Shown here: piece by piece, positions 39,201 through 52,600 of the stretch
Numbering within the stretch: position 1 is the first letter of the stretch
Layout: each line of letters opens with the position of its first letter
Origin: Gnetum montanum
Lineage: Eukaryota; Streptophyta; Gnetopsida; Gnetales; Gnetaceae
DNA: 64,000 nt
Assembly: GCA_015680685.1 (NCBI GenBank)
Contig: MNCI01021391.1
Coordinates: 277,734 to 341,733 of the forward strand
Direction: 5' to 3'
The notes under the pieces: generated by a model
Seen by the model: the letters and a program-made list of their open reading frames with translations, nothing else
What the model was told of the DNA's origin: nothing
Database searches by the model: none
Program-made: the position numbers and the translations under genes

Positions 39201-42200
39201 CTATGTTACCCTCCAAGTCTCTCCAATGCAGTTGTTCATCTTGATGGAGAATAAAGGTAAAGTTGGGTACATATTCATCATGATGAATATATACCACATG
39301 GAATTGTTGAGGAACTGGCAGATCTTGGTTATGTATGTTGTGCCGCTGACTGTCTCTAGTGTTGGTCCTAAGCGGTGAAATGCTTTTGTGCAAAGAAGAA
39401 GACATTTTTGTCTTGTTTAGTGTGCTATTTACCATTGTCTAATTTTTATTTTTGATCAATCCTAAGGGTTCGTTCTAGTGTCCCAACGATGTGAATGATT
39501 TCCTATGTTCTACGTAGCGCACAAACAACTAAGTCCTTGGCAACAACACCAATGATGAGTGGCGAGGTACCCCTACACTCAACCATACAAATACGAGCAT
39601 CTCACGCCTGATCTGATCAAACTCTAAGGACTAAATGCTTACGCACCTTAATGGAACACTTAAGGTTAATCAATCGATGTCTTCCCAAACTTAATTGTAT
39701 TGTCATGGTCATATGGTTAAGTAAGCTTGAGGTATATGATTTTTATATCTTTTATCTTTTTAATGTCCTATGCTAAGCGGGGAAGGTGAAGAGAACTAAA
39801 TGACTATCTTTCATTAACTATTCAGTAACTAAGTTCTAATTATTCTAGCACCAGAATCCATTCCCACTTGTCGCACACACCCTAAATGAATGAAACACTA
39901 TTGGGATTACCAAATGCTACTTGTTACTAGGTTACCAAGCATTACACACGTGCTCAAAGTAGTCGTACTGAGTGCACTTAACTAGGAGAGTCAAGGGTTG
40001 AGAGAGATTACTTATCTAGGAAAGCATTTAAATATTTAACAATAATTAAATCCTATTTAGCTTAGTTAACATGTTGCAAGGTTTATCAGAAAGTTCATCT
40101 TTATTTCTGTACACAAATGTGTGCTTAGGTACAATTTTCTCGAATAAAGATCTGTTCACTTTAAGACTCCTATTGCAGGCACATGGAAATTATTCTAACT
40201 CTAAAATGGTAAAACTGCTATAGTTTGGCTAAGGGTCTAAGTCTAGATATCTAAAATAGAGAAATTTGCCTCTTATTTATAGACATTGCGGTGGGCTGCG
40301 ATATCGTGTACAGGATATTGCATGGGTGGATGCGATATCATGGATGTGATATCACGTATGTGATATCACAACTCATCACTTACCATAACTTGCTCCAATG
40401 AGAAAACCTCTTCATTTTTGTTTCATGAGGTACATTAAGGACCATAATAGGAGGTTTCCCATTTTTTTGACCTTGGATGTGATCGCCATATAATGCCAAG
40501 AATTGGGGATAAGTCCTCTTAGAATGTTGCATCGTGTTATGGAGGTGGCAATAATTATCATCGGCTGATGAACTTGGCTTTTTTGGTTGTATAAGATCCT
40601 TCTTGTTATTCCGCTCTAGTTCAACTACTTCGTTGGAAAGTTTTTGAAGTGAAGTTAATATATGGATCATTTGATCTTGAGTTTGAGTTGAGGGTTTAGT
40701 AGGGTTGGATATCCCATGTGGGTTTATGATTGATTGGATTAAGGTCTTTGATTGATCATCATTCAAACAAGTGTTAGGTGATAGGAATGAAGAAGATGTG
40801 GGATCTTGAAAGTAGTTGTTTGTAGGTTGAGTCATTTGAAGGGGAATGGGAGTTTGGAACATAGTATTGGCCATTGAGAAAGTTGGTAGAGGTAGAGGAC
40901 TAGATTGCATGAGATTACTAATGCTTATCATCCCAAACTGGGTTTGAATGTTGTTCATAAGGGTAATTTTTTCTAGCTCCATGGCTTTAGCCATTACTCC
41001 TTGTATTTTCATTATGTTTGAATCAAATTTGATGGAATAGGCAAAGAATGGATCAATGGTAGAAAGGTAAAAGTTGAGGATGCCATTGGGTTGTGGACAC
41101 ATCACTTGGCACATAGGCTAGCTAGTGAAGGAATCTTAGGTTGTAATCCCAGACGTTCTCCCCAGGTAGGTTTCTTAAGCTTGTGAAGTTACTTGATGCT
41201 ATGGCAGGGCTAGTGAATTTGTCAAATTGGATCAAAAACTTATTGTTGAACTCCTGCCATGAGTCATTGGAAGCATTGGGGAGCATTAAGAACCATTCAG
41301 TGGCCTTACTCCTGAAAGTTGTCACAAATACTCTACATGCCACATCATTTTGGACAATGTTGTGGATCTCAAGTAAGCGTTCAAACCATTGTCTATGTTC
41401 GAGGGAATTGCTAGTAATGTTTGTGGGATTGAAAAATAAATTTATATTTTGAAGTGATTTTGGGATATTGTGATAATTAGTGAATTTGAAGGGGTTGCTA
41501 ATGAAGGGAGTTGGGGGTTGATTAGCTACCATCCTAGTTCGAGTTCTCTTAGGAATAAAACTTGGAAAATTCCTTGATGTGAAGACATGGTTGGTTAGAA
41601 GTAAAGCAAAGTTCACTCATAAAACAAAACTATAAAATATAATTGTTAGAATGAAACTATAAAATTTCATAAAAAGAAAAGAAAATACTAAAATAATAAT
41701 TTTTTTGTTAAAAAAAATCCTAAAATATGCTATATTTTTTTGAAAAGAAAAATAAATGTATAAAATTGCAATACTTATAAAATTAAAAAGGAAATAGTAA
41801 AATGCAAAATTTTAGAAAAAATAGATTTAAAATTGCATAACTAAATAAAACCACCTTACCTATTCTAGGACCAAGGTAAGGACCGCCAAAACAAAAATTC
41901 AAAAATGGGACTGAGAAAGAAGGGCTTTTTATTTTTTTTAAAAAGGGATTAAAGAAAAATGGGTGATCAGACCGAAAATTTTTAAGGAAATAAAGTTTTG
42001 AGAACAGGAAATAAAGGGCTTGAAAATTTTATAAAAAGGTTTTTCAAAATAATGGCTAAAAATAGAAATTTTAAATAAAATATGTTTGAAATTAGAAAAA
42101 TGAAATTTCTGGGAAACAAAATAGGGATTGCAAAAGGACAAAAAAATAAATATTTTAGAAAATGGAATAATAAAGGTAAGAGAGATGGCCCTCTTTCTAG

Positions 42201-45200
42201 TGCCAAAAAGGCATTGATGCACAAATTTTGGTCACACCAACACTGGGAAAGAAAACTAATTTTAGGAGATTATTGCCTAGGGTGTCTCCTGTATGGGTAG
42301 GGAAACCCCCCTTTTGAAGACTGCCTTTGCTGCCATTTTATAGAACTGTGATGCAAGCTCGTAATGCCTACCATTAATGCCCACATCCTCCACCACGAAT
42401 GCACATAACAACCATGAAGTAATTGCCACCATGTTCTACTTGTAACATTCACCACTAATGATTGTAACTTCCACCATGAATGGCCACCACCCAGTAGTTC
42501 AAATGCCCACTACTCGCATGATTTTTACTGTGGTTATTAAGAGAGAGAAATAGAGACATTGATAAGCATGACCCCATGAGAGCATGGGAGTGTGGACATC
42601 AACATGTTCATGGCATAAGGTTTTGCTACTGGCTCAAAGACCTTGGAATTAATCCTTCAAACTCATTAAACGATAAATTCAGATGTTGCAGGTTGTTGCA
42701 ACCTCCAAGATCAGATGGAATAGTGTCACTAATTTTATTTGTTGAAAAATTTATGGATTTAGTGTGAATCATCTTACCAATTTCTACTAGCAATCTTTAA
42801 TGCAAGGAATTGTGTGACAAATTGAAGTAGATTTAAATGTTGTAGAGATTTGCCACTTTCAGTGGGATGGAGCCATCGAACTTATTTGAAGAAAGGTCCA
42901 AAAGCTCTAAATTATTACATTATCCTAACCTAGAAGGAATGGTACTTGGCAAGGTTATTATGAACCATGACTAAATGTCTTGGGTTTTTTAGGTTACCAA
43001 TTGCATCAAGAATTCCCCCCAACAAGTAGTTATTTTGTATTGAAAGCTCATACAGAGTAGAGGTAAGCCTCCTAATTTTGGAGGGTATGTTGCCTTGCAA
43101 TTTGTTGTTCCCTAGAGAAATTCTCTAAATTTTCTTCATTTCTCGCATCGACCTAGAAATATGACCTGAGAGCTTGTTCTCAGACAAATCAAGACTTATC
43201 AAGTTTTCTAGGCTTGCCAAGGCCTTCCGAGGAATTGGACCACATATAAAGGTCCCATTCAAAAGTAGTGTTGATAGGTTGAGTGGGAACCCTTCTAGCA
43301 ACATCCAAAACATTTAAGCTGGAGGAATTTAAAAGAGAAAATTAATTATAAATTTTGGCATAGCCATCATTTACAAGACAATTGGACATTACATTGAAAA
43401 CATTTAGCAGCAACCTTCCAAGCTGCAGAGGAATGACTCTCGTTAGTTGATTTTCATCAAATATAAGTTTATGAAGATTGTTGTAGTTCCCTAAAGATGG
43501 GGGAATGCTTCCTATCATGTTGTTTTTCCACAAGTAGAGCAGAGATAGGTTTTTTAGTGTGCCCAACTGAGAAGGAACATAGCTTGTAAAAGCATTTTGA
43601 TGCATGTCTACAAGGAGAATAGCAAGAGGAAGTGTATTGAGTTGCGGGTCGGTTGCAGGAGGAATATGAACAAGTGCGGATGATTCCTGTTGAGGTATTT
43701 GTGCTTGGGTGAATCTAAATGGTTGAAGGGATGTAATTTTCCCTGTGGCTGGATGAAACAACGAGTTGACATAGGTTTGTGGACTAAGAGTATGGTACAA
43801 ATCTTCATGCTCAGATTGGGCTGCGAAGTCATCCTCCCCTTCCGGTTGAGGATTTACTACAAGCTGGTCTAGAGACTGGCTCCTTTGCAGGAAGAGTTGT
43901 GAGATGAGCTCAGAGTAAGGCTCTGGAATAGGGATGATATCGTATAGGGAAGGAATGAACTCTTGTCCTCCCCTATAGAAAAGTTCATATTGCTTCTTAG
44001 CTTCCATTTCGGCTCGGTCCACAGCTAGGCCGGCTTGTATTTTCATGCATATGAAATTGTACTGGTCTTGAGTTATAATATTAGACGAGGGATTCCTCCC
44101 TTGCAATCTAAGAGACTAGCGGGGCCCCACTGTGGGTTGTACCACAGGCTGTTGAACGACCATGGTGCCTACAAGGTCTGTGACTGGTGTGGTTGTAGTG
44201 TTGGAGTTTGCAGTGTTCATGATGAACAGTTGAGAATATGACACAATGAAGGGATATGTAACTAGTATACCTAATGTGGTGTAAACCTACATTGGTGGCA
44301 TACAGCATATAGACTAGGTCTCAGTGTATAGGATTGAATGACCAGCGTATAATGACAGCGTATAGTGGCAGCGTATATGCTAAGCAATGTAGACGGAGTC
44401 TACAGCGTAGAGTGTGCGGCATATACTGAACAGTAGCGTAGAAGAGTCTACAGTGTAGAGTGTGCAGTGTATACTGAACAGCAGCATAGATGAGTCGACG
44501 GCATAGAGCGTGCAGTGTACTGAACAGCAGCATAGACAAGTTTACGGCGTAGAGTGTGCAGCGTATACTAAATAGCAGCATAGACGAGTCTACGGCGTAG
44601 AGCATGTAGCGTATACTTAACAGTAGCGTAGACGAGTCTACGATGTAGAGGGTGTAGCCTATACTAAACAGCGTAGATGCTCAACAGCGTAGACGCTGAG
44701 AAGTTTGCAGACAAGGTCGGCGTATACTGAACAGCGTAGACGCTAGAAGTTTTGAAGCACAGTAAGTTTTAAGCAGTTTGGCCCTCCTTCTAGCACCAAT
44801 TTCTGTACTGTCTAAAATCATCGGTCTTCGGTTGGAAGGAAACAAAAACTTGGAGATCTCCAGACACGCACAGAAGACCCTACCTTCACTTGAGGGCAAG
44901 CTAGAATGAACGAAGGCACAATACCTTAGGTGGTCCGCACACGGATCAGGCAAGGATTTCCCCGAACATACACCGATGTGCTATACGTTGGGTTATACGT
45001 AAACGGCGTAACTGAGGTAAAACGAAGCATAAACAGTGTAACTGGTGTAAACGGAGCGTAAACATGCAATATCATAGACAGTAAACATGCAACAATTAAT
45101 GAAAAACTGTAACAGATTTTAGAAAGAAAGTGTAGCAATATTATTGCAAAATGAGAGTTACAATGCACCGGTCTAACGTAGTTGTGGCTTTGACACAAGG

Positions 45201-46592
45201 CAGACGAATAGCCCAGGTGGATGCAGGGATGACTATGTGCTGGTTCAAACTGCAGGCACAACGTAGAGGCTGGATGCTCAGCATATAGGGTTGAGGTCCA
45301 GCGTATAGTATTCCCTGCTCTGGTTCTTAGCATCTCTATTTTTCTCTCTATCTTTAGTTTGCTCCAAATTGCCCACCCTGATCTAATGGAAAATTGGGGT
45401 TTTTTTACAAGTTTAGTCATTAGACTCAGGTTGGGTGACATGTGGCGCATTGACCGGGTGGGAAAGAATAAGATTTGACAAGTGTACAACATGTTGTATC
45501 TACTAGGCGTATACACTGTATCTGGTGGGCGTAGACTCTGGACGTATACGCTGGGTGTGCATGACCTATACGCTAGGCGTGCACGATGTATGTGCTGGGC
45601 GTATACGCTGTGTCTACTAGGCGTATACACTGGACGTGCAGGATGTACATACTCAGTGTATAGACTTCAGAATGCTTGATGTCAACACTTGATGATTGCT
45701 CTATTCATGTGAGTTGATGCCTTGTACCAAATTTTGCTCTGCAGTGTTGTTTCCATGCCGTCTTCGGGGATTACATGCAGGGCGTATACATCAGTCATAC
45801 CTGCTAAGCATACATGTGAGGCGTGTATGCTAGACATCTACGCTGGGCGTATACGCTATGAATATTGGGCGTATACGCTAGGCGTATACACTGAGTATGC
45901 ATACTTAGTGTAAACTAAGTATTTTGAGCTCCGAAGTTGCTATGCTTAATACCATATGTCACTGTGGTTGTCTGTGGGCCCTCAAGCTTTAATCGTGTTG
46001 GAGAACATCATGACTTAGCTCAATTCTTGTTGGAGGAGTACTAAGCTCGAAATTTTGTGGTTTTCACATTAGCATTCCTTTTTGGTGCAATTGTTAAGCT
46101 CTTTCCCTTCAACATTTCTCGCAATCAACTATTTCTCATCCACTCCATCAATGACATCCATTTTTGCTTTTGTTTTATTGGCTTCACCATTGTTATTTCT
46201 CTTATCCTTCCTATTCTTTAAAGTTTTCCACACTATTGCTACCGGAGGTTTGCTCTTAGTTGTGGGGGCCCTGTCACAAATTTTTACATTCCATAATTAT
46301 CTTACCCCTACAAATTTGGTAGTTATTAGTCATAAACCTCTAACCCAGTATCTGCCATACCCACAACCTAGCCAATGTGAAGGCAAGGTATCAGTTGCAT
46401 TAGGTGTTATCTACCCTTGCTAATCCATGAGTGTGTTGTGTGTGCAGATGGAAATTACACGAACAATATACTAGGATAAGAGGGAGCACTCAAGATGGAC
46501 TAGAGCTGGAGCGTTTATGCAAGGAACAAGTTTGAACATGTGGCTATGGATGAACAATGGTGTGCACAATTTCGACATCGGCAACAATGCAT

Positions 46593-46635
<43 letters not shown>

Positions 46636-49600
46636 CAAGCTATCAAATGAGGATCTGGATGTCATCTATATACAATGTTCACCACAATGGGCATGAACAC
46701 CAATGCTATGATATATTTGTCGATCCGTTCCCTGAGCACTCTAAGTCTATCATCCCATGTCATTGTTAATTGTCATTCAGTCAATAATCCCATACCTTTC
46801 CAATATTTTGTAAGGAACTCAAGGATGAGTTTTCATTCAATTTTGGGGATATGATGAGTCATGATATCAGGTCCGCGATATCATATCCTACCTAGTGATA
46901 TCGGACATCCGATATTAGGACTTGTCTCGTTGCCTATAAATAAGAGGCAGGTGCACTTCGTTTGGCAGTTAGTTCTTAGTCCTTTATCCAGTCTCTTGTA
47001 GTTTCTCCCTCTCAAAGTTAGAATTATTTCTAAGTACCCCCAGTAGGAGTCATAAAGTGAACGGATCTTTATTTGAGCATTGTGAACCTAAGCACACCTT
47101 GTGTTCAGAAATAAAGATGAACTTTGTGATAAACCTTGCAACATTCAAAATAGCTTATCTCTCATCCTTAATGCTATTTATAGTTCTTTAATGCTTTTAT
47201 TAGTTAATTAATGTTGCTTTTATTGATTCGTTAATTTTCACAAGTAAGCACACTTAGTACGACCACTTCGAGCATGCGTGGAACACTTGGTAACCCAGTA
47301 ACAATTAGCGTTTGGTAATCCCAAGAGTGTTACACTAGTTGAGAATGTGTACAGAAAGTGGGAGCATATGTTGGTGTTAGGACTAGTTAGGACCTAGCTG
47401 ATTAGTTAATTTAAATTAGTTATTCAATTAATTCACTTATTTCCTATTTAGCACCAGGACATAAAACATAAAAAGCATACAAATCATATACCTCAAGTTT
47501 ACTTTGACCATACAATCATGCCATATGAGTAAGCTTTGGAAGACAACGATCGCCTAACTCATCCTTGTTTTGTGAAGGTGCATAAGAACTTAGTCCGTAG
47601 AGTTCAACCAGATTGCACGTAATGCTCATATTTGTATGGTTGAGCGTAGGGGTACCTCACCGCTCATCACTTTTATATTGAAATTTTCTCTAAATTCAAA
47701 ATTTCTTGGCCATTTTGTGAACCAAACTTTTGGTTTTAATTGTTCAAAAACTTGTGCACTTCCAAAGTTAAGATCATTTATCATGGAAGGGTTAAGAACG
47801 TACTTTTGAAATTTTTCTAACACCCCATTTTGAACATTATGGTAACTAATAGCAAAAATAATCAAAATAACTTGAATAACTTGATGATTTTAGTTACCTT
47901 AGAGCCTTGGGAAATGTTATTATGAAATCATCTTGGACTTATATGCTAAAATGTTTTGGAGTTTTAAGCTAACTAAGGATTCAGAAAGGGTTAATCATTA
48001 ATGGGAAACTATCAAAACTAACATTGATTCTTTGGTGATTTTAGATAATGCCAAATGGAATCCCTAAGGTTAAAGGTCTTGTAAAAGCAAAGGACATGAG
48101 GCTAAGAGGAGAACAATGGAGGCTATTCCCATGGACAAATAGTAGCACATAAAGAGATTAAAACTCAAACATCACATATTTGTTAGATCCATGAGACGAT
48201 GAAAAGAAATTTTAGTTCATCCCTCAAAAATGTTCTACATAGAGCTCAAATATCACATATTTGTTAGATCCATGGGACAAGGAGAAGAAATTTTAGTCCA
48301 TCCCTCAAAAATGTTCTACATAGAAGAGAAGCATCAACATAACAATCAAGGTTGGGAAGTCTATTACCACTAGTGACAACAAGAAGATTCATCTTTAGTG
48401 GATTTTTGAAGACCTTTGCAATTTTGCAAACTTTGATGTTTGTCCAGTCTTTTCATCATTTTGTACTACATCCACTCAAATAAAATTTTGCAACACGACA
48501 CTCCAATTTTGTAAATGTAGACAATTTAGTCTTGGTCACCCCACAATGTTTGTAATGAAACTTTGTCCATTTATATTTAAATTGAGGATGAGTTTTTAGC
48601 TAGTTGTGGGGGTATGATGAATCACTCGATACATGGGTAGATGCATCAATGCAGTGTTTGTCTTCACCTATAAATATGGAAGCACCTGTTGTGTATTTGG
48701 CATCATTTGGTTAGTAGTGTAGCGAGACTCTTGTAGTTTTCTCCAATAATCCTAGCAAACAATCAATGAGTTCCTACAACATGGATTTGAGTCAATTGTA
48801 CAACATCTTATCTGAGTGGCACTGTGCCTAGACACATTCCATGAATGATAATAAGATCAAGATTGATTCTGATTCATCGCAACACTTTAACTTAGAATAG
48901 ATTTACTTTCAACACAATTTATTTTCTATGTACTTAGTTAACATTTACATTTTCGTATATGTTAATTAATCGATGAAATCAGTGTGACCAGATTTGAGCA
49001 TAAACACGCATTCACTTGGCAATCCCAATAGTGTTATTGCTTGGTTCACCCAGTAGCATAACACTTGGTAATCCCAGTAATGGATAGGTGAGTTTAGGAC
49101 ATGTACAGCAAGTTGGAGACGAACATTCATCATCCTTAGGCTAACTTAAAATTTATCTTCTTGTTATTAATTAGATTAAATACTTAATTTTTATGTTATT
49201 GTTAAGGTTAGTCTAAGGCCTCAAGAACATCATAATCATATGCCTCACTTTGGACTAAACCATACATTATAAAGCTACCACTAGTCCAAGTGAGAAGACA
49301 ATGACTCGTGATCAATGCTTAACAATCTAGATACCACACTAGTTCCATCCATAGAATTTGACCAAATTATACGTGAATGCTAATGATTTGTATGGTTTCA
49401 TGTAGGGGGTACATGTTGCTCATCAAATGGGTAGGGAAGATATATGACTATATATAAACAAGACATTTAGCCAATATGAAACTTTCATAAAACTTAAAAA
49501 GAAAAATTTATAAATTAGTGTTACCCCAGTGATTTAGAGCTTTTAAAATTTAAGGAGTTGCTTATAAATTAAAGCAGTTGAAATTGAAGCAATATTAAGA

Positions 49601-52600
49601 TTATGTAAGTAATACCAAATGTTGGGTGTTTAATATTGGTTCATGGTTTATTGTTTATTCGAATCCACCGAAGAGATAAAACATGAAACATGTGTGTAAG
49701 AACTTTTATTTTACCAATGTTCTATGAATCACTTAAAAAATTCAAGTCTTCCAAATATACTTTAATGCTAATTAAACTTAAAATAAAACTACCATTAAGA
49801 AAAAGATTTCAATTAAAAATGTGAATGCCCTATTTTTTAAAAAATAATTAGTGACGTGTTACCTTAGTCATAAGAGTCAAGGCATTGAAACCCAAGTCAC
49901 AGGTTTAATTTTAGCAGATAGCATTGAGTTATGGTTTAAAAAATTTTGTACAAAAGTATTCTAAAATTGATGCATTCAATTAAGCACTTAGCATTGCATC
50001 ATTGTTGTCTTTGTTAAAAGCATTAATATGAAACTAAGTTATTACTTCCATTTTACTATGTCCACTAGAATCGCCAACATCAGCTTTTGGGAGACATGAT
50101 AGATGAGTAAAAGCTTAAACTCTTTCGAGTGGTTGCATCCAGGCTCAAACCCAAGTCTTATGACTTGAGAAACAATTACCTTAACATCACTCCAAGTGGT
50201 GGTCCCTTTTAGTGTAATTATTATTCCAAAAACATTATAAAGTAGATGCTCAATACCATTATAAATACCTTTACAAAGGCCTTAGTAAGAAGGATTAGTG
50301 TCAATTTGGCAACTTGTAAAACCATGCAAAATCTCATTACAAAAGAGGCATGAACAATAACAAATCAATGTGGCAAACATAGGAATGCTTGAATGGATGT
50401 TAAATGTTAGTAGAAGAGATAATTTGTACAATCGAGACATTAGATAAAGTAGAAGAGATAATTTGTACAATCTAGACATTAGATAAAGTAGAAGAGATAA
50501 TTTGTACAATACATAAATTAGATAACAACTCAAAGTGATAAATCATAGGAATAGAGTCTTAGATGTTCCAGGCATATGCAAAGAAGATCACATAACAAGG
50601 TTAGAAGGAACTAAACTTTAATACTAACCTATATCTAACCTTAAAGATGCAGTTATCACCTTAAAGATGCAGTTATCACTTAAAACTATTATGGGATTTA
50701 GTAAATGCAAAATATGAGCAGCAAGTTATTGGAAAGTAACATGAAGCAAAATTAGCTAAAGTGATATTTGATTTGGAAGGACCGACGAAAACACCCACCC
50801 TTTCTGTAGTACACAACAAGCAAGGCAAGAGACGAACTAGAACTAAATTCTTAATAACATAGTTTTAGATTAAGCTTCTCATAATTTTTTTAACTTAAAT
50901 TATAAGCTTCCTAAAATCTAGAGGGTAAGTAGATTTTTTTTGATGTCTTTGTAAATTCGATGGAATGTCCAAGACTAATAAAATATTAATAAAAATTAGG
51001 TTCTATCTCAAACCTACTTGACAGACCTGATGTTTGTTTTGATCTCATCATTTATTCTTCTTTCAAATATAGTGCCTAATGAGCTAGCAAAAATACTATG
51101 AAATGGACATTCTGGCCATTCTCGAAACTCCTCGAATGGTGATTCTTACGGACGATTTCATGCTTCTGTTATTTGCAATAAAAAATCCACGAAGCACAAA
51201 TCCCTTTAAATCCATAAACAGCTGTGTTTTTATAATTTAGAAAAAAAAACCAGCCCAATACAAAATGTCTAAAAAGAAGTTAGGCGGGACAATAATGGGT
51301 TATTGATTATTTTCTAAAAACTTAAACCAAAATTTCCAATAAGTTTAACAACAATGGTCTGCTGCTATAAATTCCAAGTTGCAAGCCCCTGCCTATTTAT
51401 TCTTAGACACTATTCAGCCAACTTTTATCAGAAACTAAGCTTTGGAAACCATCATAAACTTTATTGTCGGATACGTAAGCTACCCTTTATATGGGTAAAC
51501 CTTACCCATCCAATCATAAACTCTATTGTGCTGTATATATTAGCGGAAAAGCATATGCCCATCCATATGGGTTATGTGTACATCCAACCCTCTTATGCCA
51601 TCTCCATGATGTTAAAACGATAGCATGCATGCTTTTCATTCTCTTAAGTTTGGTTAATTTAAATAGTGTGATTAAGTTTGGTTGGTTTAATTAGGGTTGC
51701 TAACTTTATGAAGATCTTTATGCCACATTTTTCACCATTTTGAAAAGGCCGCAGCCATGAGAGCGATATTCAAAGTTCTGCAGGATTTGAGGTAGGTTTT
51801 GTTTGGTTTGGGTATTTTGTTTAGTTTTTAGCAGATCCACAAAAAATTGTTTCTGTGGATTAGTCGGTTGTTTTTTTTTCAGAAAAGGTCGACTGTATTA
51901 ATTCCAGAAAAAATGCAACTATACATTTGTACAGCTCAGGCCAGAGCTGCCGGCCCCATGCCGCCCAAAGGTAGCGCCCCAAAAACAAATCCCCAGGCCT
52001 GCCCTGCCGCGGAAATCCCACGGTGGTCAGCCTACTATGAAAGGGTCATTATTTGGCGGACAACCGCCCATCAAGAATTACAAATGAAACTAAGGCTGCC
52101 CTGGTCTAGCCTTCAGGCGATGTTGATTTTCCTGAACAATCTGTCTGATGCCCGTCATGTGGTTCTGAAGGACGCCTGCAATCCAGACCAGCGGCTGGAT
52201 GGACGACTGGTTAGGGGAAGTGGATTGTTGTCCTCTCGTGTTGCCACAGGTATGTTCTTTTATTGTTGGCGCTGCCATATGAACCTCCTCATCAAACTCC
52301 CGCCTCTTTCGCTGGTGCTGCTGCCCCATGTTCGAAAACCAGCACCTGGAACCCGTGAGCCGTTGGAGGCCAGTCACAGGAGACTTGAGGTGGGTGTAAG
52401 GATTCATAGCGTGAGGTTCGGCTAGCAAGAAAGGCCATGGGAGGGAGCGCCCTCTTTTTAAAGATACAGTCGTTCCTGACGTTCCACAAAATCCAGAGTG
52501 CAGCCAGCGTCGGTGAGTTGTCGAAGAAATCTGGGGGTGAGAGGCCAGTCGTACGCTAGAAATGCCTGGTCACGTTGCACTCTTGTATGAAGTGCCTTAA

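Larger units (their letters stand above)
31712..40378 (-). mobile_element. Element B: Ty3/gypsy retrotransposon, internally deleted, nested in A
   Basis: LTRs 39553-40378 (5') and 31712-32509 (3'), both TGATGAG...CTCATCA, with a perfect 5-bp TSD CTTAC at 31707-31711 and 40379-40383. Internal content on the minus strand: PBS, gag, protease (split by solo LTR 34842-36414), a spacer and a 3' region. No RT, RNase H or integrase is present, so it was deleted or was non-autonomous. Relatives: 46067-47669, 48615-49425 and 59169-64000. Confidence 0.9.

Noticed and set aside
8319-42601. LTR A pair as proof of one intact insertion
   Set aside because: No matching TSD and very different LTR lengths; kept only as the most economical reading.
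44926-45630. 234-residue minus-strand open frame
   Set aside because: Lies wholly within the family D LTR and is made of palindromic repeat read-through rich in Tyr, Thr, Arg and Ser; no domain.
46852-49425. LTRs 46852-47669 and 48615-49425 as the two ends of one short element
   Set aside because: Both have a polypurine tract on their left, so both are 3' LTRs, and they belong to different subfamilies.
51847-52425. 192-residue plus-strand open frame
   Set aside because: Shadow of the minus-strand LINE; no domain, while the minus strand has the zinc-binding motif, A-tail and TSD.
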